Below are positions 56,760 to 62,000 of a DNA stretch of 62,000 nucleotides, one piece after another. A program made the translations under genes and the position numbers. The DNA lies in assembly GCA_015680685.1 (NCBI GenBank), contig MNCI01005364.1:126261-188260 (forward strand), given 5' to 3'. This DNA is from Gnetum montanum. Lineage: Eukaryota > Streptophyta > Gnetopsida > Gnetales > Gnetaceae. The notes beneath the pieces are model-generated. The model ran no database searches and had not been told where the DNA came from. It saw only the letters and a list, made by a program, of their open reading frames with translations. Numbering within the stretch: position 1 is the first letter of the stretch; the number at the start of each line of letters is the position of its first letter.

Positions 56760-59390
56760 CCCATAAGAGATCAAAAATCATTAGTTAAACATTTTATGTG
56801 CTCATGTAGTAATTTTAAATTATCAATTATGAATGTGTAGTTTGTATCTTACTACATTATAGCTCTTGGCCCTTCTTAGAAGGCAAACTTTGTCAGTTAG
56901 TTTGTTCAATAAAGCATTTTTTTATTGGGAAGGAAAAACCAAACCATTTTCCACATATCGGTCCATCATCTATTGCTTATTTTATGTCTTTTAAACACAT
57001 TGAATATACGTATATTGCTTAAGTCATATCCATATTGCTTCTACTTCATTGAACTTATCTCTAGTTTTAACACAATTTATGTATATTATTGTAAATTCTA
57101 ATGTTGGTTGATAGGCCAAGCCTGTATCCGATTAGAGGTTCATGATCCTTCATTTTATTACTATTGATTTATTGAGGATTATATTGTTTTAAATACCATT
57201 TATAGTCATGGATCATACACTTAAACATATGGTTTGTGGAGGTGTCCTTGTAGATTTGTGAGAAAACATTTTTGTAGAAACATTTTTAGCACTAGAAGAA
57301 GGATCGATAGGTTTTCTAGTGTAATGAACCCTTTATCTAGAAATCCGTACATCCTTTCTAGCTCTTTGTTCTTTCTATTAAACATCTTCATATGTTTTTG
57401 GATCTCTTACATTAGAATTAGTTCAACTCTAAGGCTAACATTAACTTATCTTCTTTATTTTTGATTTTTATTAGCTTCATATGTCTAACAATATCTACAT
57501 TTTTATCATTACAATATTTATACTCTTTACATGATTTGCATAAATCCTATTTTTCTTGAATTTTTATTTCTTTGTATTTGTTCATTGTAAAAAAATAATA
57601 AAGAAATTTTTTTGTGTTTTTCTATTTTCTCATATTTTTCTTTTTTAAACTTCAATATTATTTCCACTCAAGCTATTTTTAGTGACATCATGTCACCCTT
57701 CCTTGTTATCACATGTTTTTTGAGTATATCCAGAAGTATCATTTGTTTCGCATTGTGTCATTAGTAAATTTTAGTTATGATATCTTCTTTTAGAAACTCT
57801 TACAAGGATGGATGACATATTCTTTTGAAATGATAGATTTTGCTTACAGGATCTCTTGTGGTATGAGGGAAATGGATGTTTACCTCTCTTTTGATGTCCT
57901 TAGGTAAATGGTTGAGTTTGAAGCTACACATAACTAGCTTTCATTTTATCCTAATCATCAAAATCCTATCTTCCTTTTTGAAGAAGACACCCTAGTATCA
58001 ATATTATCTTAGCTTTTATCCTAGAGTAGAAAGCTAAACTAAAGTAGAAGAAGTCCTTTGTCACCAACATGCCTTCTTTAGCTACACCTTTTTCATCTAC
58101 TCATTAGTATAATAACAAGAAAGCTTCATCTATCCTAGGTTCTTATCCATCAACATAACCATGCACCATCATGGTTCATCCTTCATCCTATAACACAACT
58201 TCTAAATCAATGGTATCTTTACTCCCACCTCTCCTACCCATTTATATCCTATTTAAAATATCATCTCTTTCTCCTTTGATACCTGTACCCTAGCTTCATG
58301 TTGCGGTAAGAAGTTAATTGCATTCCTTATCTCAAAATGCTAGCAAATGAGTCTCTTCAAGCTATCATCAAAGAAAATTTAAATATAAGTAGAAACATCA
58401 CTCAAAGAAGAAGATACTTATTTCTTCTCCTTCTATTTTTGCACAATTCACTCAAGTTCATCTTGCTATTAGCTCAAGGGGAGTAGATCAATCCCTCTTC
58501 AACATAACTTTTGCATTGACTCAAAATCATCAAGCATTGAATTAGATTCTAAAGAATATTTCTACTTTAACTAATCCTACTCCTGAAAAAAGATCATCTT
58601 AGGCATTTATCATGGGATTCATCATCTTACAATTTCTTTAATCACTTCCTAAGAAGTAACTTCCCTTTCCCAAGATGAAGCAATTATTGTTATCTTTGAA
58701 TCTAAAATCAAGAGCATTTTGCTCATATGTATTAGTAATCAAGCATCTACCTTTGTTTCATCACCATTTACCAACAAATATTTTTCATAAACATCCATCC
58801 TTATTAGCAAATAATACAAACTACTTAGTGGCAAGCTTATTCACATTTATTTTGCAATAAATTTTTCATCATCAAAGATCTTGTCACAAAACCTTTTTTA
58901 ATAGCCTATTTATCAATCTTCTACATCCTCATATATAATTAATTAACTCCACATTATCTTTCTCCTCCATCTATTGCTTAGCCTACTACCTTACCTATTA
59001 CATAATTTTAATCATTAATTCCATTTCATTATTAATTATCCATCCAATATTTCTCCAATAATAAGATATATGCCTTCATGACCATATCAAATCTTTAACT
59101 AGGATCATGTGAAAACTCATATACCACAAATCACATCTCTAACATTAGTAAGTTCACTATGCCACATGTGCTACCTTGTCAGCTCCTATGGTTTTTTTCT
59201 TTCCTTACTTTTTTTTCTACATCATTTATTCATCATTGTTTTCCAATCCCTATGAGTAATTTATCCCTTAATTAACTCTAAACCTAACCATCATCATCCT
59301 ACTTATCTTGAAGTTAGTGTCAGCAAATTAATCATCTACATTAACAATGAACATTTAATCTATGCCCAACTAGTGGCATTCTAGATGGGG
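56760..59390. other. unassigned AT-rich DNA
   Basis: No gene or element recognised; only short open stretches (for example 57234-57464). Many poly-T and CTTCATC-type runs. Confidence 0.45.
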
Positions 59391-60213
59391 GTGTACTTGT
59401 ATCTACTACAACATCATCCATATATTATGGCAAGAATCATTGTCATGAATGAAGACCAATCCAACTTAACACGAAATTTGAGCCAAGTAGTTTGTGGCCT
59501 CTAAACAATCTAGGAAAACTAAGCTTTCGGATAATCTTCGTTAAATCAAAAGGGGACTTGGGGATCAAAGGATAAATCTAGCAATTCAAGCTAGACGTGT
59601 TACCAACATTAGCGAGTATTAAGTAAAAGGAGTGCATGCATGGAATAGCTAGTAGAAAATGCATAAACAAAGGGAAAATGCAGCGTAATGTAAAAGTGTA
59701 ACTCATAGCAAAAAATACTTGAAAAGAGTGCAAAAAGAAAGTAGATATTTTAACTAACACATGCAAACAAAGAAGAAAAGTGCAAGAAAAATAGATTTGA
59801 AGTGAATTTGAGCAAACTAAGAGAAAATAGATCTAAAAATGGAAAATCCACATTATAGCAGAGAAAAGAAAACATGTAGAGATATGTTCCAAGACATGTA
59901 CCAGAGATCAGAGGTGTGTGACAATGAGCTTTGTTATCCCATTCTTGCTCCAATTAGTGCATTGATGTAGATCTGATAGAAATAGTAATAAATTCATTAG
60001 TTACCAATTGCAAAAGGAAGATTAGATTGGTGTCTTAAACTGATTCTTGGCAAATCTTCATGTGTAAAGAGGATAACATGATGGGGATATAATATGTGAG
60101 CAAGGAAAGAAGGAGGAGAGATAGCTAAAATTTCCTAATGTATCTCTCTAAAGAAAAGTGCTGGTTAATAGAAATGTTTTCTAAGAGCCAACTCCTTTGT
60201 GTTTAGGGGTGTC

Positions 60214-60225
60214 TTCTTATTTATA
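60214..60225 (-). promoter_or_regulatory. possible minus-strand TATA box
   Basis: On the minus strand CCTATAAATAAGAAG, resembling plant LTR promoters. A palindromic TTCTAGAA (60291-60298) lies about 65 bp upstream. Confidence 0.35.
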
Positions 60226-60422
60226 GGCCTAAAATGCCTCGTTAACTATGTAGGAATAACATAGTGAGGTCCATAAAATATTTTGAAAGCTTCTAGAAGG
60301 TTATAGATAAGAGAAATGATATAGAGAACAAAGTTTAATGCTAGACATTAAAANTTAAGAAATGAAAGTTGGTAGGTACCTGTAAGAGGATTCAATGATG
60401 TAAGAAAGTATGCAAATATGTT

Positions 60423-61250
60423 TGGGATATTGATCATACGCCTATGGTGGAATGCTACATCATAGAAATGGGTTGTGGCTAAATCCCAGAAAGCACACAT
60501 AGGATGTTGATAAAGCACTTCCTAATCCACCTAATTGTCTTAATCACATGCTCACTAGAGTAAAGCAAAGACACTTGTTAAGCACCACTAATGCAAAACA
60601 TGAAAATAGAGAGGTATATAAAAAGAAAGTAAGATAGCAAAGAGTAAAAAGAGAAAGCAATAAAAAGCAAGGAAAGTATATTAGGGACATCATTGATACA
60701 CCAATGGTGTGATGCTATGTCGCAAAAGTGGGCCACACCTAGATCCCTAGAGCCAACCTCTTCCTTACCTCACTCATATACATAGTTCACACTTTTTACA
60801 TCACTCTAGACTCAACACTTCCTCGCTACATTAGGAAGGAGATGCTTGTTTGATGTCACTAATGTTGAATATAGAAAGTAATGGAAAAAATGAGGAGAGG
60901 GGATGAGAGGAAGATTATAGAAATATAGTACGGAAAAAGTAGAAGTGAGAGTATGTAAAAGGAGAGAGAAGAAAGTGAGGGGACAAAAGATGATATCACC
61001 CATATACCTATCATGAGGATGGTGCTATGCCACAATAGTGGGCATGAGTAAATCATGCACTTTGTATAATAAAAAAGGATGCCATATATATGATGAAGTA
61101 ATCCCTCCCTATCCCACATAATAAAATTCTTAATCACACTCTCACAATGAGCAATGAGACACGTAGGGTAGAATAAGATAGATAACATAGGGAAGTAGGA
61201 GGTGAATAGTTAGAGAAATAGCAGAATATGAGATAGAGAAGGGAGGTATC
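60423..61250. repeat. three-copy degenerate tandem repeat, about 260-295 bp
   Basis: Units start near 60423, 60682 and 60978. Each has GGTG-ATGCTATGxC-CAA-AGTGGGC, later TTAATCACA-CTCAC or ACACTT-type text, then an A/G-rich tail. A partial fourth copy is near 61296. Confidence 0.55.
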
Positions 61251-61504
61251 AAAATAGTGCTAGAAAAATATATTTTAGAATAAATAAATTAACTTGACAT
61301 AGTGGATAGCATAATGCTACTGGAAAAACACTCATTTGACCTTAAACAATCATCAAGTTTAGTGTTATAGCATGGCTGCAATGTAGTAGTGCTTGATGAA
61401 GCTTATGTTATTAGGATGTGAAAACTAATATCCTTCCAAATTAGACAATATGTAGGCAACATTTTGTAAAGATTAAACCACCAAAAAAGAACCCTAGTGA
61501 TTGG

Positions 61505-61865
61505 GAGAGAACTATGTGTTTATAGAGTCTTGAAAATGGTGAAGTACCATATCACCTTCATGAATCTTTGACTCAAACATGTCTAGAGTGATAGCATAAA
61601 ATATCTACTTGATATTCATGCAGGTGATGAAGAATAGCTTGCCAGTATTCTTCAATAAGTTCTAATTCAATGCATTGCATATTGTTGTCCTAATCTAAAC
61701 ACCAATGATGTAGAGCAACACAGAGAGATGGAATATGGAGATCAAGTGGTAAGACTACCTCAAAATCATAGGTTGGAAAGTATGAAGTAAAATTAGTACC
61801 TATATGAAAAGTGGTATGATAAACCCAAAGGGCATAGGATAGCTTTATGTGCCAATTGCACCAGG
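61505..61865 (-). pseudogene. Ty3 (Tat-like) integrase C-terminal fragment
   Basis: On the minus strand the translation NWHIKLSYALWVYHTTFHIG is followed by DFEVVLPLDLHIPSL, the normal order of the integrase core end and linker in Tat-type Ty3 elements. After a stop, IELELIEEYWQAILHHLHEY and, one frame over, EGDMVLHHF. Several stops; no catalytic Asp or Glu is included. Confidence 0.65.
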
Positions 61866-62000
61866 TTTTATTAACAGTGGTACAAAGAGTATATTAGAGT
61901 TTTATTAGTGAACTCAACCTATCTATTGGATTGAGAGTAGTAAGGTGATGAAGAAGATTGAGTGATGTGATACATGGAACATAAATAAGCTACCTCTTTA

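Larger units (their letters stand above)
59400..61870 (-). mobile_element. probable Tat-like Ty3 element, minus strand, partial
   Basis: An integrase fragment at the right, then (reading leftward) degenerate tandem repeats and a possible LTR promoter. Tat/Ogre-lineage elements commonly have tandem repeats after the integrase. Borders are not visible; a single N lies at 60354. Confidence 0.4.

Noticed and set aside
59390-59404. GATGGGGGTGTAC as a polypurine tract and LTR start on the plus strand
   Set aside because: No partner LTR, primer site or coding part in the same orientation; neighbouring evidence favours a minus-strand element.
60812-61188. Minus-strand open stretches in the 60.8-61.2 kb region
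   Set aside because: They lie in degenerate tandem repeats with A/G-rich tails and share no protein similarity between units.

Overview
The window is plant nuclear DNA made almost entirely of old, nested and broken retroelements. I found no intact host gene, tRNA, rRNA or CRISPR array. The organism is a land plant with a large, repeat-rich, AT-rich genome: there are Athila-type Ty3 elements with tRNA-Asp primer sites, a chromovirus-like Ty3 element, a Tat-like integrase relic, and two relics of an endogenous caulimovirid (plant pararetrovirus). A gymnosperm would fit, but the sequence alone does not prove the taxon.

Layout. 1-6541: Athila-type element A, cut by the left edge, with RT, RNase H and integrase deleted. 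6542-8015: unassigned AT-rich DNA. 8021-17990: element B, a complete but mutated Athila-type element flanked by the 5-bp duplication GCTAT. 17996-19975: AT-rich DNA with a diverged CATGAGT-type repeat. About 20192-26838: caulimovirid relic 1 (movement protein, coat/zinc knuckle, protease-RT-RNase H, an unrecognised downstream frame 'X', then a promoter), followed by a copia-gag-like frame and diverged repeat modules to 28095. About 28570-33860: a chromovirus-like Ty3 element that stops before any chromodomain and is joined to the 3' part of a further Athila element (about 33870-36846). 36847-37296 and 48646-54200: caulimovirid relic 2, split by element C (37297-48645; duplication AACAT). Relics 1 and 2 share sequence well beyond the viral part. 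55440-56730: a two-copy 641-bp tandem repeat. 59400-62000: probable minus-strand Tat-like element, with an integrase fragment, a three-copy degenerate repeat and a possible minus-strand promoter.

Most worth a second look: (1) a stem-loop in the 3' untranslated region of the Athila-type elements, seen five times, in which base changes in one arm are matched by changes in the other; (2) frame X, about 265 codons after the caulimovirid polymerase, entered through a well-placed 3' splice-site-like sequence in both copies; (3) two LTR subfamilies with related R/U5 regions but different U3 regions, each made of short palindromic units; (4) three polypurine-tract-like motifs at fixed places in the Athila 3' regions; (5) an apparent assembly artefact: 804 bp is repeated on both sides of a 987-bp N gap. 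All coding regions are broken; the descriptions below name the breaks and give no repaired sequence.
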